A stretch of 5,900 nt of DNA from Methanomicrobiales archaeon (GTDB lineage Archaea; Halobacteriota; Methanomicrobia; Methanomicrobiales; JACTUA01): positions 1 through 5,900 of the forward strand of contig JAJRCS010000219.1 in NCBI GenBank assembly GCA_028678815.1, written 5' to 3'. Of this stretch, positions 1 to 5,900 are shown piece by piece. The notes below the pieces were generated by a model that was not told the DNA's origin, did no database searches, and saw nothing but the letters and a program-made list of their open reading frames with translations. How positions within the stretch are numbered: position 1 is the first letter of the stretch; every line of letters begins with the position of its first letter. Position numbers and translations under genes: made by a program.

Positions 1-1
1 C

Positions 2-398
2 GTCGCCATCACCCCCGCGGCAGGGTACGTGGGTGTCCTCGCGGCCATCGTCATCGGCGCGGTCGCGGGCCTCGTCTGCTACCGGGTGATGGTGTACCGG
101 ATCCAGAAGGGCCTGGACGAGTCCCTGGATGCCTGGTCCATCCACGGGATGGGCGGCCTCTGGGGCGCGCTCGCGACGGGCATCTTTGCGAGCGCGGCGA
201 TCAACGGCTACACGGGCCTCCTCGAGGGGAACCCCTCCCAGTTCGTGGCCCAGGTCATCGCGGTAGGGATCTCCATGGCCTATGCCTTCGGGGTCTCGTA
301 CGTCCTCGCCCGGGTCGTGGATGCGACCCTCGGCCTCAGGGTAACCGAGGAGGAGGAGTACGTCGGGCTCGACATCTCCCAGCACGGGGAGAGGGTGT

Positions 399-400
<2 letters not shown>
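2..400 (+). CDS. amt: Ammonium transporter Amt, C-terminal part (5' end outside window)
   Basis: The gene is open from the window edge, so only the last 132 residues are seen. Amt/MEP/Rh proteins are trimeric membrane channels that bring ammonium into the cell. The fragment starts at the family motif [10 protein letters not shown]. It continues through a hydrophobic helix (fragment residues about 11-31), then [11 protein letters not shown], whose His48 matches the second histidine of the pore pair (His318 of E. coli AmtB). A further helix pair leads into the cytoplasmic tail. The tail carries [15 protein letters not shown], the conserved C-terminal motif that couples the subunits and contacts GlnK. 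The stop TGA at 398-400 overlaps the glnK ribosome binding site, so amt and glnK almost certainly form one nitrogen-regulated transcript. Its promoter lies outside the window. A GTG at 29 is in frame but is not a real start, because homology continues upstream of it. The family call is secure. Confidence 0.96.
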
Positions 401-739
<339 letters not shown>

Positions 740-761
740 GGAGACGGGATCCCCTTTCAGG

Positions 762-787
762 ACCTGCCCTCCCCTTTCCTGTTTTTG
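762..787 (+). terminator. Pyrimidine/T-rich probable terminator after glnK
   Basis: A pyrimidine-rich stretch begins about 25 bases after the glnK stop and ends in TTTTT at 782-786. Archaeal RNA polymerase commonly stops at T-runs on the non-template strand without needing a hairpin. A short repeat CCCCTTTC occurs at 751-758 and 771-778. A weak 5-bp inverted repeat (CAGGG 791-795, CCCTG 798-802) follows it. The call rests only on base composition and position. Confidence 0.4.
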
Positions 788-915
788 TCCCAGGGCCCCC
801 TGCCAAAATGATGCATAATGCTCTGGCAAGCCCCCTTGAAGGTACAGTCCGGATAGTTTCCCCGAATCTCCCTTTCAGCCATGTGGGGAGGGGTGCGCGG
901 GGATGGTCTTTAAGT

Positions 916-935
916 GTAGTTTTCAGGAAAACTAC
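916..935. repeat. Perfect 9-bp inverted repeat, candidate operator
   Basis: The arms are GTAGTTTTC (916-924) and GAAAACTAC (927-935), separated by AG. The dyad ends about 85 bp before the TATA box of the kdp operon. With a 2-nt spacer it is better explained as a binding site for a dimeric regulator than as an RNA hairpin, although a 7-bp stem with a 6-nt loop is possible. No T-run follows, so it is not a typical terminator. The TTTAAG at 909-914 just before it could be a second weak TATA-like element. The regulator is unknown. Confidence 0.45.
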
Positions 936-1020
936 TTCCACCACGGATGGGTGCTCGACGGAGACCGGGTTTTACATCCCGGGAGTATCTCGCGAGTACC
1001 GGCTCATCTATCAATGATCC

Positions 1021-1026
1021 TATATA
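1021..1026 (+). promoter_or_regulatory. Archaeal TATA box (box A) of the kdp operon
   Basis: TATATA sits in the context CCTATATACT, preceded by an A-rich AATGA stretch that could serve as a weak BRE. An archaeal TATA box of this kind places the transcription start about 25 bp downstream, near 1047-1052. That would give a leader of roughly 50 nt before the GTG start at 1099. It is the best TATA match in the intergenic region. The start site itself is inferred. Confidence 0.55.
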
Positions 1027-1042
1027 CTCACAGCCTGCACGC

Positions 1043-1064
1043 TGGAATAGTGGATATCATTCCA
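1043..1064. repeat. Inverted repeat over the predicted kdp transcription start
   Basis: The arms are TGGAAT (1043-1048) and ATTCCA (1059-1064), a perfect 6-bp dyad with a 10-nt spacer. It begins 16 bp after the TATA box and so covers the predicted transcription start, which is where archaeal repressors commonly act. The GGAA/TTCC half-sites recall the NrpR nitrogen operator, but that operator has a 6-nt spacer and this one has 12 between GGAA and TTCC, so I do not call it NrpR. If transcription starts upstream of it, the dyad could instead fold as a leader hairpin. Confidence 0.35.
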
Positions 1065-1074
1065 ATAAGGAGAA

Positions 1075-1092
1075 ATGCCCTGGGTAAGGTGA
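1075..1092 (+). CDS. Possible five-codon leader ORF before kdpCA
   Basis: ATG at 1075 follows AAGGAG (1067-1072) by two bases and encodes MPWVR before TGA at 1090-1092. It is in the same reading frame as the fused kdpCA gene, and its stop codon lies inside that gene's ribosome binding site. Translation of it could therefore affect initiation at 1099. The very short spacing to AAGGAG makes efficient initiation doubtful, and so short an ORF can occur by chance. Confidence 0.2.
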   Translation: MPWVR

Positions 1093-1095
1093 TCC
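1087..1095 (+). promoter_or_regulatory. Shine-Dalgarno fixing the GTG start of kdpCA
   Basis: AGGTGATCC is a 9-nt match to the complement of the archaeal 16S 3' end. It is placed three bases before the GTG at 1099 (seven bases between GGTG and the start). The alternative in-frame ATG at 1120 has no comparable sequence before it, and the frame is closed upstream by TGA at 1090. GTG is therefore preferred. Confidence 0.75.
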
Positions 1096-1098
1096 AGC

Positions 1099-3525
1099 GT
1101 GTTGCGGGAAACTCTTTCCATGGCAAAGAGTCAGCTCAGACCAGCCATCATGGTCTTTCTCCTTCTCACCCTCCTGACAGGAGTTGCCTATCCCCTCGTG
1201 GTAACCGTTATCGCCCAGCTGGTGTTCCCTGCCCAGGCGAACGGGAGCCTTCTCGAGCATAATGGGACGATCGCCGGATCAACGTTGATCGGGCAGCCCT
1301 TCACCTCCCCGAAATATTTCTGGGGGCGGCCCTCCGCGACGAGTCCGGTGCCCTATAATGCCGCTGCATCCTCGGGTTCGAACCTGGGCCCATCCAACCC
1401 GGCACTTATCGAGGCGGTCACAGCCCGGGTTGTCGCCCTGCATGCTGCTGATCCAACCAATACCCAGCCAGTCCCTGTCGACCTCGTCACCGCGTCTGGA
1501 AGCGGCCTCGATCCAGATATCAGTGTCGCCGCCGCTTACTACCAGCTTCCCCGGGTGGCCCGGGCGCGGAACCTGAGCGATGAAACGGTGGAGGGGCTGA
1601 TCGCCGGGCACATCGAAGGGAGACAGCTGGGAATCCTCGGCGAACCCCGGGTGAACGTTCTTCTCCTGAACATCGCCCTGGATGATCTGGCAACACCCTC
1701 CTCCGGCCTGGCGAAGGGCAACACCCCGGCCGTGAACGGGAGTGCTTACAACGAGACAACAGTTCTTGGCATGCGGGGGGCCGACTGGCTTCAGCTCCTC
1801 CTCCTCGTTGCCGTTGGCGCAGCCCTTATCGTACCTCTCGGCGGTTTCATGGCAAAGGTATTCACGGGTGAACGGACTATCCTCTCACCGGTCACCGGGC
1901 CACTCGAGGGATGGCTTCTCCGGTCCTCAGGGGTGGAGCCTGACGAGGAGATGGACTGGGGACTCTTCGCCGTCGCCCTGATGGTCTTCTCGGCCATCTG
2001 TATCATCGTGCCCTTCCTCCTCCAGGAGGTTCAGCAGTTCCTTCCCCTCAATCCCCTCGGCCTCGGCCCGGTCCCCTGGGATACTTCCCTGAACACCGCG
2101 GTCAGCTTCGCCACGAACACGAACTGGCAGTTCTATGTCCCGGAGGCGACGGTGAGCTACCTGACCCAGATGGCCGGGCTCGCCGTGCAGAACTTCCTCT
2201 CGGCAGCGAAGGGGATGGCGATACTCGTCGCCCTCATCCTCGCCTTCTCCCGGAGGTCCGCCTCGACCGTGGGGAACTTCTGGGTGCTCCTCGTGCGAAG
2301 CCTTCTGATCCTCCTGCCCCTCTCCACCATCATTGCACTCGTCCTCGTCTCACAGGGGACCGTGCAGACCTTCGGCGGCCCCGTGACTGTACCGCTCCTC
2401 GAACCGGTCCGGGACGCGTCCGGAAACCTCGTCACCACACAGCTGATCCCCCTCGGGCCCGCCGCATCGCAGATTGCCATCAAGGTGCTCGGAACGAACG
2501 GCGGCGGGTTCTTCAATGCCAACTCAGCACACCCCTTCGAGAACCCAACCCCCCTCTCGAACTTCGTCGAGAACCTCTCCCTTCTCATCATCGCCGCTAG
2601 CCTCTGTTACACCTTCGGGAGGATGATCGGATCGAAACGGAAGGGAATCGCCCTCCTCACCGCGATGACCATCCTCTTCATCCCCCTGGCAGGAATAGCA
2701 ATCTGGTCGGAGACCGGTGGTAATCCGGCCTTCAATGCCCTGGGTATCGACCAGAGCTCCCCGCGCGGCCAGCCGGGTGGGAACATGGAGGGAAAGGAGG
2801 TGCGGTTCGGGATCGTCGCCTCGGCATTCTGGTCCGCTGCAACGACCTCGACCTCCTGCGGTGCCGTGAACTCGATGCATGACTCCTTCATGCCCCTCGG
2901 CGGACTCGTCCAGATGGTTGCGATGCAGCTCGGCGAAGTGGTGTACGGTGGCGTCGGGTCGGGCCTGTACGGCATGCTCGTCTTCGTCATCATAGCAATG
3001 TTCATCGCCGGGCTGATGGTCGGCAGGACCCCGGAACTGTACGGGAAGAAGATCGAACCGTATGAGATGAAGCTTGCCACCATCATCATCCTCATCCCGA
3101 TTTTCCTGACCCTCACCATGACTGCCATTGCCGTGCTCACCGGCCCGGGGACTGCCACGATACTCAACCCCGGGCCCCATGGATTCTCCGAGATCCTCTA
3201 CGCCTTCACTTCGACCTCCCAGAACAACGGGAGCGCCTTCGCCGGCCTTTCGGCGAATTTCTTCTACAACCTCTCTGCGGCAATGGCCATGTTCATCGGT
3301 CGCTATCTCGTGGCCGTCCTCATCCTCGCCCTTGCCGGATCGCTCGTCAGGAAAAAGATCGTCCCGGCAAGCGGGGGAACGCTCCAGGACCACCGGCCGC
3401 TCTTCATCGTCTGGCTCGTCTTCGTGGTGCTCATCGTCGGGGCCCTCAGCTACCTCCCGGCCCTCTCCCTCGGGCCCATCGCTGAATACCTGATCCAGAT
3501 CGGGAGAGGTGTAGCCCATGTCTGA
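1099..3525 (+). CDS. kdpCA: Fused potassium-transporting ATPase KdpC-KdpA (C subunit at the N-terminus, A subunit at the C-terminus)
   Basis: One uninterrupted 808-residue frame joins two Kdp subunits. Residues 1-197 are a complete KdpC: an N-terminal membrane anchor (about 15-37), then the outward-facing domain with ANGSL (47-51), GSTLIGQPF (60-68), FWGRPSAT (74-81), [11 protein letters not shown] (91-101), [13 protein letters not shown] (127-139), [12 protein letters not shown] (149-160) and [12 protein letters not shown] (186-197). Residues about 198-228 are a Ser/Gly/Asn/Thr-rich linker. Residues 229-808 are a complete KdpA, the channel-like K+-binding subunit of the SKT/Trk superfamily. 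All four pore-loop motifs are present: TNTNWQ (339-344), [19 protein letters not shown] (465-483), TSCGAV (585-590) and [12 protein letters not shown] (709-720). [12 protein letters not shown] (560-571) and GPIAEYL (792-798) are also present. E. coli KdpC and KdpA are separate proteins of about 190 and 557 residues, so neither part is truncated. The only Met near the KdpA boundary (Met225, ATG at 1771) has no ribosome binding site, so separate translation of KdpA looks unlikely. The gene overlaps kdpB by 8 bases. Subunit identities are secure; whether the fusion is cleaved is unknown. Confidence 0.93.
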   Translation: MLRETLSMAKSQLRPAIMVFLLLTLLTGVAYPLVVTVIAQLVFPAQANGSLLEHNGTIAGSTLIGQPFTSPKYFWGRPSATSPVPYNAAASSGSNLGPSNPALIEAVTARVVALHAADPTNTQPVPVDLVTASGSGLDPDISVAAAYYQLPRVARARNLSDETVEGLIAGHIEGRQLGILGEPRVNVLLLNIALDDLATPSSGLAKGNTPAVNGSAYNETTVLGMRGADWLQLLLLVAVGAALIVPLGGFMAKVFTGERTILSPVTGPLEGWLLRSSGVEPDEEMDWGLFAVALMVFSAICIIVPFLLQEVQQFLPLNPLGLGPVPWDTSLNTAVSFATNTNWQFYVPEATVSYLTQMAGLAVQNFLSAAKGMAILVALILAFSRRSASTVGNFWVLLVRSLLILLPLSTIIALVLVSQGTVQTFGGPVTVPLLEPVRDASGNLVTTQLIPLGPAASQIAIKVLGTNGGGFFNANSAHPFENPTPLSNFVENLSLLIIAASLCYTFGRMIGSKRKGIALLTAMTILFIPLAGIAIWSETGGNPAFNALGIDQSSPRGQPGGNMEGKEVRFGIVASAFWSAATTSTSCGAVNSMHDSFMPLGGLVQMVAMQLGEVVYGGVGSGLYGMLVFVIIAMFIAGLMVGRTPELYGKKIEPYEMKLATIIILIPIFLTLTMTAIAVLTGPGTATILNPGPHGFSEILYAFTSTSQNNGSAFAGLSANFFYNLSAAMAMFIGRYLVAVLILALAGSLVRKKIVPASGGTLQDHRPLFIVWLVFVVLIVGALSYLPALSLGPIAEYLIQIGRGVAHV
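3506..3511 (+). promoter_or_regulatory. Shine-Dalgarno of kdpB inside the end of kdpCA
   Basis: GAGGTG lies six bases before the ATG at 3518 and within the last codons of kdpCA. Together with the ATG-TC-TGA overlap at 3518-3525, it indicates translational coupling, so that KdpB is made in step with the fused subunit. Confidence 0.8.
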
Positions 3526-5590
3526 CCAGTACGCCCTCTACCGGCGCGCCGCCATCGATGCGGTGATCAAGCTCGACCCGAGGACGCTGTACCGGAACGT
3601 TGTCATGTTCGTAGTGGAGATCGGGAGCATCCTCACCACCCTCCTCTGGTTCCAGGCCCTCACCGGCCATGGCGAAGCCCCTGCAGGGTTCATCGGCGCC
3701 ATCGCGGCCTGGCTCTGGTTCACGGTCTTCTTTGCGAACTTCGCAGAGGCCCTCGCCGAGGGGAGGGGGAAAGCCCAGGCCGAATCCCTCAGGAGGATGA
3801 GGCAGGACACTGCGGCAAAGAAGCTGGATCCTGGGTGCGGGATCGAGAGCGGGATGGCGCCGGGAGCGTCCATGTACGCCGTCGTTCCTTCCTCTTCATT
3901 GCGTAAAGGAGACCTCTTCTACGTCACCTCCGGGGACACCATCCCGGTCGACGGGGAGGTCATCGAGGGCATTGCCTCTGTGAACGAGAGTGCCATAACC
4001 GGTGAGAGCGCGCCGGTCATCAGGGAATCGGGCGGGGACCGGAGTGCGGTGACCGGCGGCACCTCCCTCCTCTCGGACTGGCTGATTGTCCGGGTGAGTG
4101 CTAATCCCGGGGAAGGGTTCCTTGACCACATGATCAGTCTCGTGGAGGGGGCGAAACGGCAGAAAACCCCGAACGAGATCGCCCTCAATGTCCTCCTCAT
4201 CGGGCTCACCGGGGTCTTCATCGTGGTCTGCGCATCCCTCTGGGCCTTCTCGGTGTACAGCGTGCATACCGCCGGGGTGGGTGTCCCGGTCACCATCACG
4301 GTCCTCATCGCCCTCCTCGTTTGTCTCATGCCGACGACCATCGGGGGGCTCCTCTCTGCCATCGGGATCGCCGGCATGGATCGGCTTATCCAGAAGAATG
4401 TCATCACCACCTCGGGAAGGGCCATCGAGGCGGCCGGGGACGTGGACGTCCTCCTCCTCGATAAGACAGGCACCATCACCCTCGGGAACCGGCAGGCCGT
4501 CGACCTGGTCCCGGTCAATGGGACCGACATCCGGGAGCTCGCGGAGGTCTCCCAGCTTGCCTCCCTTGCCGATGAGACCCCTGAGGGGCGGAGCATCGTG
4601 GTCCTCGTGAAGGAGAAGTACGGGCTCCGCGGGAGGACGGTGGGCCCGTCAGAGGCGGTGCCGGGCGTCCAGTTCATCCCCTTCTCAAGTCATACCCGGA
4701 TGAGCGGGGTCGACCGGGGGGAGACCCGGATCCGGAAGGGGGCCCCCGACGTGATATTCTCCCTGATCCGGGCGGCAGGCTTCCCCATCACCGACGAGCT
4801 GCAGGGAAGGGTGGATGCCATCTCAGGAGCAGGAGGGACACCCCTTGTGGTCACGAGGAACGGGAAGGCCCTGGGCGTCATCCACTTAAAGGACATCGTG
4901 AAGGGCGGGATCAGGGAGCGGTTCGCGCAGCTCCGGAGGATGGGAATCAGGACCGTCATGATCACCGGGGACAACCGGCTCACCGCAGCGACCATCGCGG
5001 CCGAGGCCGGGGTCGATGATTTCCTCGCCCAGGCCACCCCGGAGGGGAAGCTCTCCCTGATCCGGGAGTACCAGGCCGGCGGCAGGCTGGTCGCCATGAC
5101 AGGCGACGGAACGAATGACGCCCCCGCCCTGGCCCAGGCCGACGTCGCGGTTGCCATGAACACCGGCACCCAGCCTGCCCGGGAGGCAGCGAACATGATA
5201 GACCTGGACAGCAACCCGACGAAGCTCATCGATATCGTGGAGATTGGAAAGCAGCTCCTCATGACCCGTGGTGCCCTCACCACCTTCTCCATAGCAAATG
5301 ACATCGCAAAGTACTTCGCCATCATCCCAGCCGCCTTCATCTCGACATACCCGGCCCTTGCCGCACTGAACCTCATGGGCCTCCAGAACGCGGTCCTCTC
5401 AGCGGTGATCTTCAACGCCATCATCATCGTCCTCCTCATCCCCATCGCCCTTCGTGGAGTGAAGTACAGGCCCCTGTCCGCCGAGGAAGCACTCAGGAAC
5501 CATATCCTCATCTACGGGATCGGCGGGATTTTTGCCCCGTTCATCGGAATAAAGATCATCGACCTCCTGCTCGTCATGATAGGAGCGTGA
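3518..5590 (+). CDS. kdpB: Potassium-transporting P-type ATPase subunit KdpB
   Basis: This 690-residue protein is the ATP-hydrolysing subunit of the Kdp K+ pump (E. coli KdpB is 682) and is full length. Domains in order: N-terminal tail; TM1-2 (about 27-76); actuator domain with TGES (161-164); TM3-4 with [15 protein letters not shown] (269-283); phosphorylation motif DKTGT (Asp315); nucleotide-binding domain with KGAP (407-410); MITGDN (481-486); hinge motif GDGTNDAP (529-536); and C-terminal TM5-7. Asp595 and Lys598 in [10 protein letters not shown] correspond to the TM5 charged pair (Asp583/Lys586 in E. coli) involved in coupling to KdpA. Ser164 in TGES matches the E. coli Ser162 whose phosphorylation inhibits the pump at high K+; whether this happens here is unknown. 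From memory of the E. coli protein, the actuator domain has about seven extra residues before LRKGD (near 104-127), and the loop after ALNLM (616-620) is about three residues shorter. All catalytic residues are intact. The start overlaps kdpCA and has a good ribosome binding site. Confidence 0.97.
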   Translation: MSDQYALYRRAAIDAVIKLDPRTLYRNVVMFVVEIGSILTTLLWFQALTGHGEAPAGFIGAIAAWLWFTVFFANFAEALAEGRGKAQAESLRRMRQDTAAKKLDPGCGIESGMAPGASMYAVVPSSSLRKGDLFYVTSGDTIPVDGEVIEGIASVNESAITGESAPVIRESGGDRSAVTGGTSLLSDWLIVRVSANPGEGFLDHMISLVEGAKRQKTPNEIALNVLLIGLTGVFIVVCASLWAFSVYSVHTAGVGVPVTITVLIALLVCLMPTTIGGLLSAIGIAGMDRLIQKNVITTSGRAIEAAGDVDVLLLDKTGTITLGNRQAVDLVPVNGTDIRELAEVSQLASLADETPEGRSIVVLVKEKYGLRGRTVGPSEAVPGVQFIPFSSHTRMSGVDRGETRIRKGAPDVIFSLIRAAGFPITDELQGRVDAISGAGGTPLVVTRNGKALGVIHLKDIVKGGIRERFAQLRRMGIRTVMITGDNRLTAATIAAEAGVDDFLAQATPEGKLSLIREYQAGGRLVAMTGDGTNDAPALAQADVAVAMNTGTQPAREAANMIDLDSNPTKLIDIVEIGKQLLMTRGALTTFSIANDIAKYFAIIPAAFISTYPALAALNLMGLQNAVLSAVIFNAIIIVLLIPIALRGVKYRPLSAEEALRNHILIYGIGGIFAPFIGIKIIDLLLVMIGA

Positions 5591-5599
5591 CCGGCTGCC

Positions 5600-5900
5600 A
5601 TGACCTTCAACCCGGATATCCGCCCCGACCCCGACCTCCTCCTCGCCCGGGTTACGGAAGAGGAACGGCAGAGGCACCGGGGGAAGCTGAAGATCTTCCT
5701 CGGGTACGCGGCCGGCGTGGGGAAGACCTACGAGATGCTCAAGTCGGCCCACACGAGGAAGGACGAGGGAATCGATGTCAGGGTCGGCTATGTCGAGACC
5801 CATGGCAGGCCGGAGACAGAGTCCCTCCTGGAAGGGCTCGTCGTCATCCCGTGCAGAATGGCAGAGTACCGGGGTGTGAGCCTCCCTGAGCTGGATCTCG
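5600..5900 (+). CDS. kdpD: Sensor protein KdpD, N-terminal part (3' end outside window)
   Basis: The gene begins 9 bases after the kdpB stop, and 100 codons are seen before the window ends. The translation aligns closely with the KdpD N-terminal domain: RPDPDLLLARV (8-18), RGKLKIFLGYAAGVGKT (27-43) with Walker A GYAAGVGKT (35-43), DVRVGYVETHGR (59-70), LLEGLVVIP (76-84), and YRGVSLPELDL (90-100). KdpD senses low K+ or ionic stress and, in bacteria, phosphorylates KdpE to switch on kdp expression. The N-terminal domain binds ATP and, in some species, c-di-AMP in an adjoining USP-like region. Whether this protein carries a histidine-kinase core or is an N-terminal-only version cannot be seen. 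The ATG at 5600 is preferred because it reproduces the family N-terminus and no other start is in frame nearby. Its ribosome binding site (AGGAGCGTGA, 5581-5590, one mismatch) overlaps the end of kdpB and is a little far from the ATG. Confidence 0.93.
   Translation, partial: MTFNPDIRPDPDLLLARVTEEERQRHRGKLKIFLGYAAGVGKTYEMLKSAHTRKDEGIDVRVGYVETHGRPETESLLEGLVVIPCRMAEYRGVSLPELDL

Larger units (their letters stand above)
740..1074. other. Non-coding intergenic region between glnK and the kdp operon
   Basis: I see no gene on either strand here. Open frames crossing it lack ribosome binding sites, resemble no family I know, and run into glnK or kdp in other frames. Third-position C/G bias is absent and the DNA is visibly less GC-rich in places than the flanking genes. 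Contents, from left to right: the probable glnK terminator; a stretch from about 790 to 905 with only weak short dyads; a perfect inverted repeat at 916-935; a CTCGCGAG palindrome at 989-996, overlapping a direct repeat of GAGTA (983-987 and 994-998) spaced 11 bp; the TATA box at 1021; and a dyad at 1043-1064. The length is generous for this compact gene organisation, which fits a regulated promoter. Confidence 0.7.

Noticed and set aside
801..828. Weak nested dyad (TGCCA ... GCAT-A-ATGC ... TGGCA) after the glnK terminator
   Set aside because: Arms of only 4-5 bp with unequal internal loops; not distinguishable from chance.
1043..1064. NrpR-type nitrogen operator at the kdp promoter
   Set aside because: The NrpR site has a 6-nt spacer between GGAA and TTCC; here the spacer is 12 nt, so the match is only in the half-sites.
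903..1262. Open frame of 119 codons on the + strand crossing the kdp promoter and the kdpC start
   Set aside because: No ribosome binding site, no recognisable motifs, and its second half overlaps KdpC in another frame.
1771..1773. Separate KdpA start at the internal ATG (Met225)
   Set aside because: No Shine-Dalgarno match lies within the 20 bases before it, in contrast with the strong sites before the other starts here, and no stop separates it from KdpC.
2524..3519. Long antisense open frame (331 codons) opposite the KdpA region
   Set aside because: It mirrors the strongly C/G-biased codons of KdpA, its translation is an acidic low-complexity string with no recognisable domain, and the sense strand has full KdpA homology.
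5587..5889. Open frame starting with GTG at the kdpB stop
   Set aside because: It is a shadow. The KdpD motifs, including Walker A, lie in the frame starting at ATG 5600.

Overview
The window looks like chromosomal DNA from a GC-rich methanogenic euryarchaeon, most plausibly of the Methanomicrobiales. This is inferred from three things. The Shine-Dalgarno sequences match the archaeal 16S 3' end (AGGAGGTGATCC) unusually well. An archaeal-type TATA box precedes the second gene cluster. The amt-glnK pair is of the archaeal type, with strong C/G bias at third codon positions. No genus can be assigned from sequence alone. All genes lie on the + strand.

Region 1 (1-739) is the 3' end of an ammonium transporter gene (amt), followed after 9 bases by glnK, a P-II signalling protein. 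The glnK ribosome binding site overlaps the amt stop codon. GlnK plugs and unplugs the Amt channel in response to ATP/ADP and 2-oxoglutarate. This GlnK keeps the channel-blocking Arg47 but has Met at the position of the uridylylated Tyr51.

Region 2 (740-1098) is about 360 bases of non-coding DNA. It holds a T-rich probable terminator for glnK, a perfect 9-bp inverted repeat, a TATA box, a second inverted repeat over the predicted transcription start, and a possible five-codon leader ORF. It ends in a 9-nt Shine-Dalgarno match that fixes a GTG start.

Region 3 (1099-5900) is a high-affinity K+ uptake (Kdp) operon with an unusual architecture. The first gene encodes one 808-residue polypeptide: a complete KdpC (about residues 1-197), a roughly 30-residue Ser/Asn/Gly/Thr-rich linker, and a complete KdpA (about residues 229-808). 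It overlaps kdpB (P-type ATPase, 690 aa) by 8 bases. Nine bases after kdpB comes the start of kdpD (sensor protein), which runs off the window. The order is therefore kdp(CA)-B-D rather than the usual kdp(F)ABC-D-E, and no kdpF is visible. KdpA forms the K+ pathway, KdpB hydrolyses ATP, KdpC stabilises the complex, and KdpD would sense K+ or ionic stress.

The C-A fusion is the most notable feature. It is topologically sensible, because the KdpC C-terminus and the KdpA N-terminus both lie on the outer face of the membrane in characterised systems.
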